DNA of 64,000 nucleotides, from NCBI RefSeq assembly GCF_004297185.1, contig NZ_PGCL01000001.1, positions 248,001 to 312,000 of the forward strand, in the 5' to 3' direction. The stretch comes from Methanofollis fontis. Lineage in GTDB: Archaea; Halobacteriota; Methanomicrobia; Methanomicrobiales; Methanofollaceae. Position numbers and translations under genes: made by a program. Below are positions 1 to 7,648 of this stretch, in pieces (position 1 is the first letter of the stretch; the number at the start of each line of letters is the position of its first letter). The notes under the pieces are model-generated. The model had not been told where the DNA came from. It saw only the letters and a list, made by a program, of their open reading frames with translations, and searched no databases.

Positions 1-70
1 CACCTGGTTCGAGCCCAAACTTCTCTCCGGCCTGGTGATCCACACCCTGGGCGAGGGAGAGCAGAAATAA
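1..70 (+). CDS. 3' end of an unidentified gene
   Basis: An open frame enters from the left edge and ends at the TAA at 68-70, so only the last 22 residues are visible (ending in LGEGEQK). They read like ordinary protein with a short hydrophobic stretch (LLSGLVIHTLG), but this is too little to name a family. The gene converges on the EamA transporter gene on the opposite strand. Confidence 0.4.
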   Translation, partial: TWFEPKLLSGLVIHTLGEGEQK

Positions 71-151
71 TTCTATTTTTCGGTCAGTTTACGTTCTTTT
101 TTTGAGCCCTGAATAGTGTCCCGGCCCCGATTAAGCCAGGGCTGCCTCTCC

Positions 152-1243
152 TCAGTGCCGGTGCCGGTGGTGGATATCGGGCATATGGGGGTGGTCGTGG
201 CTGACCTGCGCATGCAGATGCGTGTGTGAGTGATAGCCGCTCCTGTCGGTCGGGGGAGTGCCGGGCGGGTGCCCGTGATCATGGTGAAGGTCGTCGTGGC
301 AGTGGCGGTGCTCATGCTCCCCGCCAGGATGGTGATGCAGATGGGTGTGCCGTTCGGTGAGGAGCAGACCGAGTCCAACGAGCATGAGGAGGAGGGCAAC
401 GCCGAAGATAGGCTCCGGCACCCCATGGAAGATCAGGAGCGAGAAGAGCACACCGAATACCGGGTTCATGCCGAAGACCGAACCGGTGCGGGCGGCGCCG
501 AGACCGCGGAGGGCCCGGAAATACAGCAGGTTTGGAACGCCGTACATGACCATGCCCAGGGCAAGGGCGGCGAGGGCGATCGAAGGGGCGGGCGCCCCCT
601 CTCCCGCCACCAGGGCGATGAGGATCATGGCGGCGCCGGCCACCGTACACTTCACCGCCGTCAGGCGGACAGGGTCACCGGCATCGATCTGGCGGTTGAA
701 GCAGGCCTCAGAGCCCCAGAAGATGCAGGCGATCAGCACGCCGAAGGCACCCATGGAGAGCCCCAGGCCATCTTCGGGCCTGACGGTGAGGAGGAGGCAG
801 GCGGCGGTGATGAGGGCGATCGCCCCCCAGACACGCCTGCCGATCGGTTCGCCGAAGACCGATGCGGCAAGGAGGGTGGTCACCACCGCCTCGAAGCTGA
901 GCAGGAGGGAGGCGGTGGCGGCCGGCACATGCTCCAGGCTCATGAGCAGGATGATGGTGGAGAGGGCCGATCCGACCAGGGCGGAGAGGAGGAGCCAGGG
1001 GACATCCGAACGCCGGATGGGCGCTTCGATGGCGTTTCGCTCCCGTCCGGGCAGACTGAGGATAAATCCGAGGAGACCGGCCCCCAGGTAGAGCAGGGCG
1101 CCGAGCGTGATCGGGCCGATCGAATCGAGCAGCACCTTAGAGAGCGGGGTGCCGGCCCCGAAGAACAGGGCAGCGATGAGGGCGAAGGCAACCGGAACAG
1201 CACACCGGGAGTCCAGATGTGGAAAAAAAGGAAAAAACACCAC
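152..1243 (-). CDS. EamA/DMT-family transporter with His-rich tail
   Basis: Ten-helix drug/metabolite transporter built from two EamA repeats: hydrophobic helices fill residues ~15-295, and the second repeat carries GMNPVFGVLFSLL. The last ~66 residues are a hydrophilic tail with about two dozen histidines in HxH and HH patterns (for example HEHRHCHDDLHHDHGH), expected to protrude from the membrane and bind divalent metal. EamA proteins export small metabolites or metabolite-like compounds; the substrate here is unknown and the tail hints at a metal link. It lies 3 nt downstream of the FmdE-like gene. The start is uncertain: two GTG codons at 1243 and 1240 sit beside T-runs that could instead terminate the upstream gene. 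A close paralogue with the same tail is at 7649-8749. Confidence 0.85.
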   Translation of the reverse strand: MVFFPFFPHLDSRCAVPVAFALIAALFFGAGTPLSKVLLDSIGPITLGALLYLGAGLLGFILSLPGRERNAIEAPIRRSDVPWLLLSALVGSALSTIILLMSLEHVPAATASLLLSFEAVVTTLLAASVFGEPIGRRVWGAIALITAACLLLTVRPEDGLGLSMGAFGVLIACIFWGSEACFNRQIDAGDPVRLTAVKCTVAGAAMILIALVAGEGAPAPSIALAALALGMVMYGVPNLLYFRALRGLGAARTGSVFGMNPVFGVLFSLLIFHGVPEPIFGVALLLMLVGLGLLLTERHTHLHHHPGGEHEHRHCHDDLHHDHGHPPGTPPTDRSGYHSHTHLHAQVSHDHPHMPDIHHRHRH

Positions 1244-1246
1244 CCT

Positions 1247-1855
1247 CTACCAGCCGCGGGTGTACTCACCGGCACAGGGGATGCAGACGATCCGTCCGTC
1301 CTTCACCCGCGCCCGCGACTCGGCGACGCCTTCGCCGCAGACAGCGCAGATATGCGTCCTGAACAGCCGCGCCCGTTCGGGGACGACCGGTTCGACCTTA
1401 CGGATGATGAAGACCTCGTCCTCCGGGCGGGTGAGGATCGCCTGGCAGATGGCGTCGAGGCGGCGGTGCAAGTCCTCTTCCTCATCAGGGGTGGCGCTCC
1501 CCTCCCACACCCGCGCCCTGAGGGGGAGGAAGGCGGGATCGAGTTCTTCAATCGAGAACCCGGGGCGGACCACGATCCGCACCGCCGTTCCGGCCGTACG
1601 GTTGACGAGCGTCCAGGCGTTCTTGCCGAAGTCCCGGAGGATCAGGTTCCCCTTGCCGATGGTGCACCCGGTGAGCACCTGGAAGGCGTCCAGGCCACAG
1701 GCATCGTTCTCGGCAATCACCACGAGCTCCTCGTCCGGGGCGCGGCCCGCACCGGTCCTCTCCAGGGCGATCTGGGCTGCACGGTAACCGAAGGTCACCC
1801 CGGGACAGAGGTGGCCGTGGAAACGGATCACATCATCATAGGTGGGCATCTGCAT
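1247..1855 (-). CDS. FmdE-family protein (formylmethanofuran dehydrogenase subunit E-like)
   Basis: A 202-residue protein. The FmdE domain is at the N-terminus, with the signature FHGHLCPG near residues 10-17 followed by GYRAAQIAL and a conserved NDACGLDAFQ segment. A C-terminal zinc-ribbon has two CxxC-type pairs (ICAVCGEG and IVCIPCAG). FmdE proteins are found with molybdenum/tungsten formylmethanofuran dehydrogenases in methanogens, but subunit E is not part of the catalytic core, and this copy stands alone without fwd/fmd genes. The ATG at 1855 is chosen because GGAGGT lies 13 nt upstream; ATG 1849 is possible. The Cys/His-rich motif suggests metal binding. The assignment to the family is firm; the exact role is unknown. 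Confidence 0.85.
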   Translation of the reverse strand: MQMPTYDDVIRFHGHLCPGVTFGYRAAQIALERTGAGRAPDEELVVIAENDACGLDAFQVLTGCTIGKGNLILRDFGKNAWTLVNRTAGTAVRIVVRPGFSIEELDPAFLPLRARVWEGSATPDEEEDLHRRLDAICQAILTRPEDEVFIIRKVEPVVPERARLFRTHICAVCGEGVAESRARVKDGRIVCIPCAGEYTRGW

Positions 1856-1908
1856 GGGAGAGAGTACAACCTCCGAGGAAAAAAGTGTTATGAGGGAAAG
1901 ACCCCCCA

Positions 1909-3093
1909 TCAGGCAGCGGCAAACTCCAGAAGCGTCGTCCCCGGGGTGTCGGTGAGAACGAGGGCGGCGCCCTCGATCCGGTAGCCCCCCGCCGCCCCGA
2001 GATGCGCCAGCACGGTGTCCTCCTGCTCCTGCACCCCGGCGGGTTCGGCGCAGAACATCGCCGTCACGGCGAGCGGCCCGATCTCGATCATGCTGCCCTC
2101 CGCCCGGTAGGGGCCGCTGTAGAGGTTGCACCCCGCAGACCCACCGATCTCCCCGTCATCACCGAATACCGCCGTCACATTGGTCCCGTCGATCGGGGCG
2201 ACCAGCTCACCGGCGGCGCTGCGATAGGCCGTCAGGGTCCAGGACGTCCCGCTCAGGGGAACGGCAGGAATCACCCGGTACTCCAGCAGGGTCCGGCCGG
2301 CACCGTCGGAGAGCGCCAGCACGTCACCGGTGATCGCATAGGCCGAAACCTCCGGGAGGAGACCGAGATAGGCCGTCTCCTGATCCATCACGCCTGCAGG
2401 ATCGGCGCACGCCATCCGGGTCGTTCCCACCGGCCCGATGCGGAGGCTGCCGGCGTCCGCCTCATAGGAGGCGAAGTAGTCGTTGCAGCCTGCACTCCCG
2501 CTCATCTGCCCGCCGCTCTCAAAGACGGCGGTGATCTCCGTTCCGGCCAGCAACGAGAGCATGCCGCCCTTTTCGTCGTTGTAGGCGGAGAGGGTCCAGG
2601 CCGTGCCGCGCAGCGGCGCCGGCACAACCCCGGTGAAGGTCAGTATGGTGCGGCCCGAGGCGTCCGTCACCTCAAGACGACCGTCATCGGCGGTATAGCC
2701 GGCGGCACTTCCGAGCAGGGCCAGATATGCCGCCTCCTGCTCCATCACCCCGGCCGGATCGGCACAGAACCGCTCGGTGGAGGCGATCGGACCGATCGAG
2801 AGCGAACTCTCACCCGCCTCATAGGAGGCAAAATAGTTGTTGCAGCCCGCACTTCCGCTGACCTGACCGTCCTCCCCGAAGGCGGCGCGTATGGCGGTGC
2901 CGGCGATGGGGGAGGACATGCCGCCGCTCCCGTCCGCATAGAGCACAAGATCCCAGGTCGTCCCGGTCAGGGGCACTCCCGTCGCCGGCGTCGTGGTCGG
3001 TGTTCCGTCCCCCCCGCCGCCGCTGCTGCACCCCCCGGCAAAGATCGAACAGACCAGGAGAAGGGCCACGGCCCCATATGCCTTCAGATTCAT
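1909..3093 (-). CDS. Triple META-domain lipoprotein
   Basis: A 394-residue exported lipoprotein. The N-terminus has Lys, a hydrophobic core and a lipobox-like AGGC with the predicted lipidated Cys at ~22, then a Ser/Gly/Thr linker. Three tandem META (HslJ-like) domains follow at ~40-145, ~150-255 and ~260-394, each opening with L-x-GT-x-W and containing GSAGCN-(N/D/L)-Y and a Cys-(A)-(D/E)-PAGV-x-(E/D)QE segment. The paired Cys in each repeat could form disulfides outside the cell. META domains occur in bacterial heat-shock/motility-linked envelope proteins; here the role is probably surface-exposed binding or stability. ATG 3093 is preferred over longer forms because it opens the signal peptide. 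Divergent from the pilin-like operon. Confidence 0.85.
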   Translation of the reverse strand: MNLKAYGAVALLLVCSIFAGGCSSGGGGDGTPTTTPATGVPLTGTTWDLVLYADGSGGMSSPIAGTAIRAAFGEDGQVSGSAGCNNYFASYEAGESSLSIGPIASTERFCADPAGVMEQEAAYLALLGSAAGYTADDGRLEVTDASGRTILTFTGVVPAPLRGTAWTLSAYNDEKGGMLSLLAGTEITAVFESGGQMSGSAGCNDYFASYEADAGSLRIGPVGTTRMACADPAGVMDQETAYLGLLPEVSAYAITGDVLALSDGAGRTLLEYRVIPAVPLSGTSWTLTAYRSAAGELVAPIDGTNVTAVFGDDGEIGGSAGCNLYSGPYRAEGSMIEIGPLAVTAMFCAEPAGVQEQEDTVLAHLGAAGGYRIEGAALVLTDTPGTTLLEFAAA

Positions 3094-3281
3094 GGGGGGG
3101 AGTAGTATCAGGGGGCAATACATCTTTCCCCGGACCGGAACGGCGCCAGAACGAACCACGCCCCCGCCCCCATCGGTGAAATTCCAACAGAAAATCACCC
3201 AAACGCGAATATAACAATGATTACCCAACAAAGGATATTCGAATACTATAAATACCTGACCCCCTAAAGAGGTGATCGAAT

Positions 3282-3839
3282 ATGAAACCCGCCCCCCTCC
3301 CCCTTCTCCTGAGCCTGGGCATCCTGCTCCTCGTCACCATGACCGGCGGCTGCACCTCAGAGCCCGGCGCCCCTGCCGCCCCCTCCGGCGCCGGCATCGA
3401 GGACATCACGCAGGAAGCGCCCGATGAGGCGATCGACCTCGCCGAAGCCCTCGCCGAACTGGATATGCTGGCGGCCGAAGGGATGGAGAACATCACGGAC
3501 ATGACGATCCACACCATCACCGGCACCGGGGTCACCGCCGACGGGACGGCCCCCACCTGGATCATGGGCGTCCGGAAAGAGGGAGAGACCCACATGCTCG
3601 TCTATTCCGGAAACGGATGGTCAGGAGTGGCATGGACCGCACCCCTCCCCGAGGGAGAGATCGATCCCGAGACCGTCCTGATGCCCGCCGATCTCTACAG
3701 GATACAGAAGGAGGAGATCGGCGGCCTGGGGGAGACCACCGACCTCACCCTGGAGGAGGGAGTGTATACGGTCAGGGGGCATGCCACCCGCCCCGGCACC
3801 CTCAGGTTCGACGCCCTCACCGGCGAGGTGCTGCAATGA
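3282..3839 (+). CDS. Lipoprotein, first gene of the pilin-like operon
   Basis: A 185-residue protein with a signal peptide (MKPAPLPLLLSLGILLL) ending in a lipobox-like TGGC, followed by a Pro/Ala/Gly linker and an acidic extracytoplasmic domain of unknown fold. The start is supported by GAGGTGATC 5-13 nt upstream. TATA-like boxes at 3209-3216 and 3246-3253 lie in the divergent intergenic region. Its stop overlaps the next start (ATGA at 3836), so it is translationally coupled to the pilin-like genes downstream and probably works at the cell surface with them. The family was not recognised. Confidence 0.8.
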   Translation: MKPAPLPLLLSLGILLLVTMTGGCTSEPGAPAAPSGAGIEDITQEAPDEAIDLAEALAELDMLAAEGMENITDMTIHTITGTGVTADGTAPTWIMGVRKEGETHMLVYSGNGWSGVAWTAPLPEGEIDPETVLMPADLYRIQKEEIGGLGETTDLTLEEGVYTVRGHATRPGTLRFDALTGEVLQ

Positions 3840-4885
3840 ACCGGCAGGACGATGACGCCATTACAGCCATCGATTTTCTTGCCGGATTCACGATATTCAT
3901 GCTCGGACTGATCATGGCGGTCGGCATGGTCCCCGGCATGCTGGCCGGCCTCCAGAGCGCCACCATCGATTATGACGGCGTGGCCTACCGCACCTCGGTG
4001 ATCCTGGTCGAGGATCCGGGCTGGTGGTACGACGACGCCACCCTGCGGGCCGACACCCACTGGGAGGGGGAGACGACGGCGATGGTGCGGGTGCAGCGGA
4101 TGGGGCTTGCCCTCTCAAAGGACACCCCCTGCATCCTCTCAGACGACAAGGTCCGGATCTTCTTCAACCAGACCGGGCTGTATACGTATCCGGACGACTA
4201 CCGGGAGCGGGTGTTCTTCTCAGATATCCCCTACCTCTTCAACATCAGCCTGAAGACGGCGGGGGGCACCTCCTATTCGGTCGGCGAGGGGGTGCCGGCC
4301 GGCGAGTACGGCTATATCAGGCGGGCGGTGCAGGTGAAGGGGGACACCTCGGCGACGCTGGACTTCGCCGATGCAGCGGTGCAGACCGATTACACCTCTT
4401 CGCCTCCCGGCGCCGTCTCCCGCTTCAATGTCAGCCTGAACTTCACCGAACTGCTGGACGAGAGGGAGGCCTACCGCATCGATCCCTTCGGCGAGCAGAT
4501 CACCATCACCCTCGAGAACCTGAACGAAACGCGCTTCAACGGAGCAGCAAATGCCCGCCTGACGAGTGTCACCCTCTGGAAGAGGACCGAGACCGGCGCC
4601 TCCCAGGTGCCGCCTGCCCTCCCGGACAGCCGCTCGACCCTGTATGTTGATGGTTTGGGGGCCACGACACCCACCGATATCACCCGGAACCTGACGCTTG
4701 TTCTCGATCCCGGCTTTTTCCAGGGCAAGGCGGCGGAAACGAATACGATGGAGGTGCGGTTCCTGTTCACGAACGCTCCGAACGTCAATACCACGCTTGC
4801 CCGGACCTTCGCCTACTCACCGACCGACGGCAACCTCACCGCACCCCCGCTCGAAGACGCATGGCTGGAGGTGGCGGTATGGTAG
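3836..4885 (+). CDS. Pilin-like envelope protein (large, DUF7287-like)
   Basis: A 349-residue protein with a short charged N-terminus (NRQDDDAITAIDF), one hydrophobic helix at ~12-38 (GFTIFMLGLIMAVGMVP) and a long extracytoplasmic beta-rich domain carrying many N-x-S/T sequons. The layout (acidic/polar head, single helix, soluble body) matches the archaeal pilin-like protein sets seen next to type IV pilus secretion genes, and the N-terminus resembles haloarchaeal DUF7287. The start overlaps the previous stop (ATGA). It is the second gene of a six-gene operon. No secretion ATPase or platform gene lies in the window, so these subunits must use machinery encoded elsewhere. Function inferred from architecture only. 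Confidence 0.8.
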   Translation: MNRQDDDAITAIDFLAGFTIFMLGLIMAVGMVPGMLAGLQSATIDYDGVAYRTSVILVEDPGWWYDDATLRADTHWEGETTAMVRVQRMGLALSKDTPCILSDDKVRIFFNQTGLYTYPDDYRERVFFSDIPYLFNISLKTAGGTSYSVGEGVPAGEYGYIRRAVQVKGDTSATLDFADAAVQTDYTSSPPGAVSRFNVSLNFTELLDEREAYRIDPFGEQITITLENLNETRFNGAANARLTSVTLWKRTETGASQVPPALPDSRSTLYVDGLGATTPTDITRNLTLVLDPGFFQGKAAETNTMEVRFLFTNAPNVNTTLARTFAYSPTDGNLTAPPLEDAWLEVAVW

Positions 4886-5391
4886 ACGATTCGGCGCAGC
4901 TCTATACGATGGAGGGGATCGCGGCGGCGTTCGTGATCCTGGCGACGATCTATCTCGTGGCCGGGACGACGAGCGTCTACACCCCCGGCGACTCCCATAT
5001 CACCGACATGCAGCTCGAGGTGCTCGGCAACGACGCCCTGCGGGTGATGGACACGCCGAACACCGAAGGCGCCGACAGCGACCTTGCGGCCGATATCGCC
5101 GCCTGGGACAACGCAGCGTTTTCCAGCACCTTCGGGTCGCTGCTGAACGAGCGGACCTCGGGGAGCGACGACACTCTCCAGTTCTCAGCCCAGGTCTCCT
5201 ACCGCGACGATGATGATACAGGGGATGTGATGACAGCGACCCTTGTGGATAACGCAGAGCAGACCGGGTACGAGCAGGCGGTGCGGGTGACGCGGCTCGT
5301 GGATATCGCCGCACGACCCGGTGGCGCTCCGGCGACGATGGACGACCGGCAGCAGGTGGTGCTCGTGGAGGTGCTGATATGGCGAGGATGA
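4879..5391 (+). CDS. Pilin-like protein (DUF7288-like)
   Basis: A 170-residue protein. The N-terminus DDSAQLYTMEGIAAAFVIL is a polar head running into a single transmembrane helix (~12-33), followed by an extracytoplasmic domain. This head resembles haloarchaeal DUF7288 proteins of pilin-like operons. ATG 4879 is preferred over the upstream in-frame ATG 4861 because GGAGGTG (4867-4873) sits 5 nt before it; the start overlaps the previous gene's stop, indicating translational coupling. Probably a minor pseudopilin-type component at the cell surface. Confidence 0.8.
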   Translation: MVDDSAQLYTMEGIAAAFVILATIYLVAGTTSVYTPGDSHITDMQLEVLGNDALRVMDTPNTEGADSDLAADIAAWDNAAFSSTFGSLLNERTSGSDDTLQFSAQVSYRDDDDTGDVMTATLVDNAEQTGYEQAVRVTRLVDIAARPGGAPATMDDRQQVVLVEVLIWRG

Positions 5392-5735
5392 CGGACGAGG
5401 GGCAGTGGATCGTGATGATGGGCTTTCTGGTGGCGGTCGGCATTTTCTTCCTGGCCCTGGTGATCAACCAGGCCACCCTGGTGGGGCAGACAACGGCCGA
5501 GGGCGTGCTGGAATTCCCGAAGAACGACATCCGGGACTTCAGGAGCGAGGTGTTCACCCTGGCCGAGAACGGGACGGGCGGTGACGCAGACCTCAGGGCG
5601 GACATCATCGCCCTCGAAGAGGTCAGAAAGAACGCCATCGTGAATTATACGGTGGATTCAACGGGGAACTACGATATCGTGACCTTCCACTTCAACAACG
5701 GAGTGACGGAGTATGACGAGACGGTCTATTACTGA
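5379..5735 (+). CDS. Small pilin-like membrane protein
   Basis: A 118-residue protein with a polar N-terminus (ARMTDEGQW), a single helix at ~11-30 (VMMGFLVAVGIFFLALVI) and a short soluble domain. ATG 5379 has GGAGGTG 5 nt upstream; ATG 5388 is an alternative. It overlaps the preceding gene by 13 nt and the following one by 23 nt, the tight packing expected of subunits of one complex. Like its neighbours it has the TDEG-type head of pilin-like proteins. No specific function can be assigned. Confidence 0.75.
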   Translation: MARMTDEGQWIVMMGFLVAVGIFFLALVINQATLVGQTTAEGVLEFPKNDIRDFRSEVFTLAENGTGGDADLRADIIALEEVRKNAIVNYTVDSTGNYDIVTFHFNNGVTEYDETVYY

Positions 5736-6153
5736 TGACGAGGGGGTGAGCAACCTCCTCCAGTATGTGTACATCAGCGGCGTGCTGATCGTCCTCCTGG
5801 TCATCACGATGTTCGCCGTGAACGCCGCATTCATGGAGGGACCGGCGAACAAGCTGAAGTACCACGCCTATGTGGATATCGGCAACGGCCTCTCCACCCG
5901 GATCGTGGACGTCTATATGATCGCTCCCGACAACGGCACGATCGCCACCGAGTTCGATATCCCGGACGACGTTGCCGAGCAGGACTATATGGTGGAGCTG
6001 GACGGGAGCGGCGGCGACCAGGTGGTGGCGATCTACCGGGACGACATCAGGAGCAGCATCTCGATCGCCGGGATCGGGGTGACGATGGGCGTCACCGGCA
6101 ACACCACCAGCGGGGGGATCAACCGGATCGTCTATAATTCGAGCGGGGTGTGA
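5713..6153 (+). CDS. Pilin-like protein (DUF7266-like)
   Basis: A 146-residue protein whose head TRRSITDDEGVSNLLQY leads into one helix (~18-38, VYISGVLIVLLVITMF), then a ~100-residue extracytoplasmic domain with predicted beta strands. The basic stretch followed by DDEGVS recalls archaeal class III signal peptides, though no classic prepilin peptidase site is obvious. It overlaps the upstream gene by 23 nt and is followed at once by the next pilin-like gene. Resembles haloarchaeal DUF7266 proteins. Confidence 0.8.
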   Translation: MTRRSITDDEGVSNLLQYVYISGVLIVLLVITMFAVNAAFMEGPANKLKYHAYVDIGNGLSTRIVDVYMIAPDNGTIATEFDIPDDVAEQDYMVELDGSGGDQVVAIYRDDIRSSISIAGIGVTMGVTGNTTSGGINRIVYNSSGV

Positions 6154-6155
6154 AC

Positions 6156-6905
6156 ATGGCAGGTTTGAACACACGACAGGACGAGGGCGTCTCAGAGGCG
6201 ATCGGGTTCATCATCATCTTCGGACTGGTGATCACCGGCATCGGCCTCATCACCCTCTACGGATACCCGATGCTGACGCAGCAGCAGAGCAACGCCGACG
6301 TGCGCAACATGGAGCAGACCATGGTGGTGCTCCAGAACGACATCAAGAGCCTCTGCTACAAGAACGTCCCCTATAAGGAGACCGCCCTGCAGGTGAGCGG
6401 CGGGTCGCTCATGGCGGAGAACTCGAGCGAGACGGTGCAGAACTTCACCATCTCCGGAAACACCATCAACAAGGTCTTCAGTCCGGGCATGCTCTTATAC
6501 GACTCAGACAGCCAGGACGCCACCATCGCCCTCGAAAACGGAGGGGTGATCCGGGCGCAGAGCAGCGGGTCGACGATGCTGGCCGAACCGCGGTGGTACC
6601 TCGACGATGCGAGCAGCACGATGGTGATCAACCTGATCAACCTGACCACCAGCGGGACGATCGCACGGAGCGGGATGGGGAGCGTGCGGATGAAGCTCGC
6701 CGGCACCGAGACCGAAATCGACGACTCCGGCGGCATAAACGTCACGGTCACCTACACCCCCGATGCAACGGCGAACTTCTCAAAGGCATGGGAGAACTAC
6801 CTCACCGGCAGCCTCGGGATGAACAAGATAGCGCCGAACACCTACCAGATCACGACCGACAACCTGATCGTCAAGACCTATGAGGTGCAGGTGCTCTCGG
6901 TCTAG
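6156..6905 (+). CDS. Pilin-like protein (DUF7289-like), last operon gene
   Basis: A 249-residue protein with the head NTRQDEGVSEAIGF, a helix at ~13-35 (IIIFGLVITGIGLITLYG) and a large soluble domain rich in N-x-S/T. The head is nearly the same as in the preceding gene (DEGVS), supporting a common origin. ATG 6156 is preferred (GGGGTG 5 nt upstream); a GTG at 6150 overlapping the previous stop is the alternative. A T-run at 6917-6922 follows the stop and probably ends the operon. Resembles DUF7289. Likely a surface pilin-like subunit. Confidence 0.8.
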   Translation: MAGLNTRQDEGVSEAIGFIIIFGLVITGIGLITLYGYPMLTQQQSNADVRNMEQTMVVLQNDIKSLCYKNVPYKETALQVSGGSLMAENSSETVQNFTISGNTINKVFSPGMLLYDSDSQDATIALENGGVIRAQSSGSTMLAEPRWYLDDASSTMVINLINLTTSGTIARSGMGSVRMKLAGTETEIDDSGGINVTVTYTPDATANFSKAWENYLTGSLGMNKIAPNTYQITTDNLIVKTYEVQVLSV

Positions 6906-6916
6906 ACCCGAATCTC

Positions 6917-6922
6917 TTTTTT
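6917..6922 (+). terminator. U-run terminator of the pilin-like operon
   Basis: Six consecutive T residues 11 nt after the stop of the last pilin-like gene, the type of U-rich signal that ends archaeal transcripts. No strong hairpin precedes it. Confidence 0.4.
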
Positions 6923-7240
6923 ACAGACGTTTGACGAAGACCACAGTTTTTCGAGGGTGACGGCAGTCTTCAATTCGCCGTCCACCCTCAACAATAGGGG
7001 GCGGAACAGTCCTGTGTGGAGAGCAGGGGCGGGTCCGGGAGAGGTCTCCCCTCCCGGCGGGGACCGTCCAATCCCGGATATCACCGGACCGGGGGTCCCA
7101 CCCCCTGAAGTCCCCGTCCGATGTGACAGGGTCAGTCTTCAAGAACGTTCTGAAAAGTTAACGAATCATTTTCAGGAGGTGAGCACACCCATCCGTCGGC
7201 GAACAATCCCTCCCCGGCGATCAGAGGGCCAATCTCACGG
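6923..7240. other. 318-nt convergent intergenic region with inverted repeats, no gene recognised
   Basis: Between the convergent pilin-like operon and aIF1A. It contains an inverted repeat at 6953-6989 (GAGGGTGACGGC paired with GCCGTCCACCCTC, one bulge), a second AT-rich inverted repeat at 7150-7175 (CTGAAAA ... TTTTCAG), and a 9-base direct repeat AGTCTTCAA at ~6965 and ~7135. Open frames in it lack ribosome-binding sites and have unnatural composition. An orphan GGAGGTGAG at 7175-7183 has no start codon after it. No known RNA family recognised. Confidence 0.35.
6953..6989. repeat. Inverted repeat (12-bp arms)
   Basis: Arms GAGGGTGACGGC and GCCGTCCACCCTC, separated by 12 nt, pair with a single bulged base. 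The position, 48 nt after the end of the pilin-like operon and between convergent genes, would fit a shared transcript-ending structure or a decayed mobile sequence. Confidence 0.4.
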
Positions 7241-7257
7241 AAAAAGACGGCAAAAAA
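7241..7257 (-). terminator. Tandem U-runs after aIF1A
   Basis: On the minus strand the stop of aIF1A is followed within 20 nt by T6 and then T5 runs, a typical archaeal U-rich terminator. Confidence 0.5.
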
Positions 7258-7260
7258 GAT

Positions 7261-7575
7261 TTACAGATAATTCCGGCTGCGCAGCCAGTCCACCTGCGGC
7301 CGGGTATACCGATAGATGATATCGCACTTGTCGTCCTGGAAGTCCCAGGGCACGACGATGAGCACGTCCCCTTCCCGGATCCAGACACGCTTTTTGATCT
7401 TGCCCTTGATCCGCCCGATTCTGGTCACGCCGTCAAAGCACCTGACCCTGATATGGTTGGCGCCGAGCATCAGCTCCGCACTGGCAAACATCTCGCGGTT
7501 GCGCTTGTTCGGCAGCCTTACACGGATTATCTCTCCATCTGGCCCTTTATCATCATTTTTTCTAAAATTTGACAG
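7261..7575 (-). CDS. eif1A: Translation initiation factor aIF1A
   Basis: A 104-residue OB-fold protein of the eIF1A/IF1 family, essential for start-site selection on the small ribosomal subunit. Diagnostic segments are KGPDGEIIRVRLPNKRN, ELMLGANHIRVRCFDG, RIKGKIKKRVWIREGD and VDWLRSRNYL at the C-terminus, all at the usual positions, and the length is normal. There is no in-frame ATG at the expected start. The best site is CTG 7575 (reads M-SNFRKNDDKGPDG), 8 nt after GGAG in GGAGTTGAT, an 8-of-9 match to GGAGGTGAT. The alternative is GTG 7611, which would add 12 residues and be leaderless from the TATA-like CTTATATTC at ~7632-7640. See the findings. Confidence 0.93.
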   Translation of the reverse strand: MSNFRKNDDKGPDGEIIRVRLPNKRNREMFASAELMLGANHIRVRCFDGVTRIGRIKGKIKKRVWIREGDVLIVVPWDFQDDKCDIIYRYTRPQVDWLRSRNYL

Positions 7576-7648
7576 GCAATCAACTCCACACTCTGGGGTA
7601 TCCTTCTGCACCCTTTTCTGCTGAGAGAATATAAGCGTATGCCCGCCC

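Noticed and set aside
230-1984. 584-codon plus-strand frame over EamA and FmdE genes
   Set aside because: Crosses two oppositely oriented real genes; Glu/Gly/His-rich, no motif.
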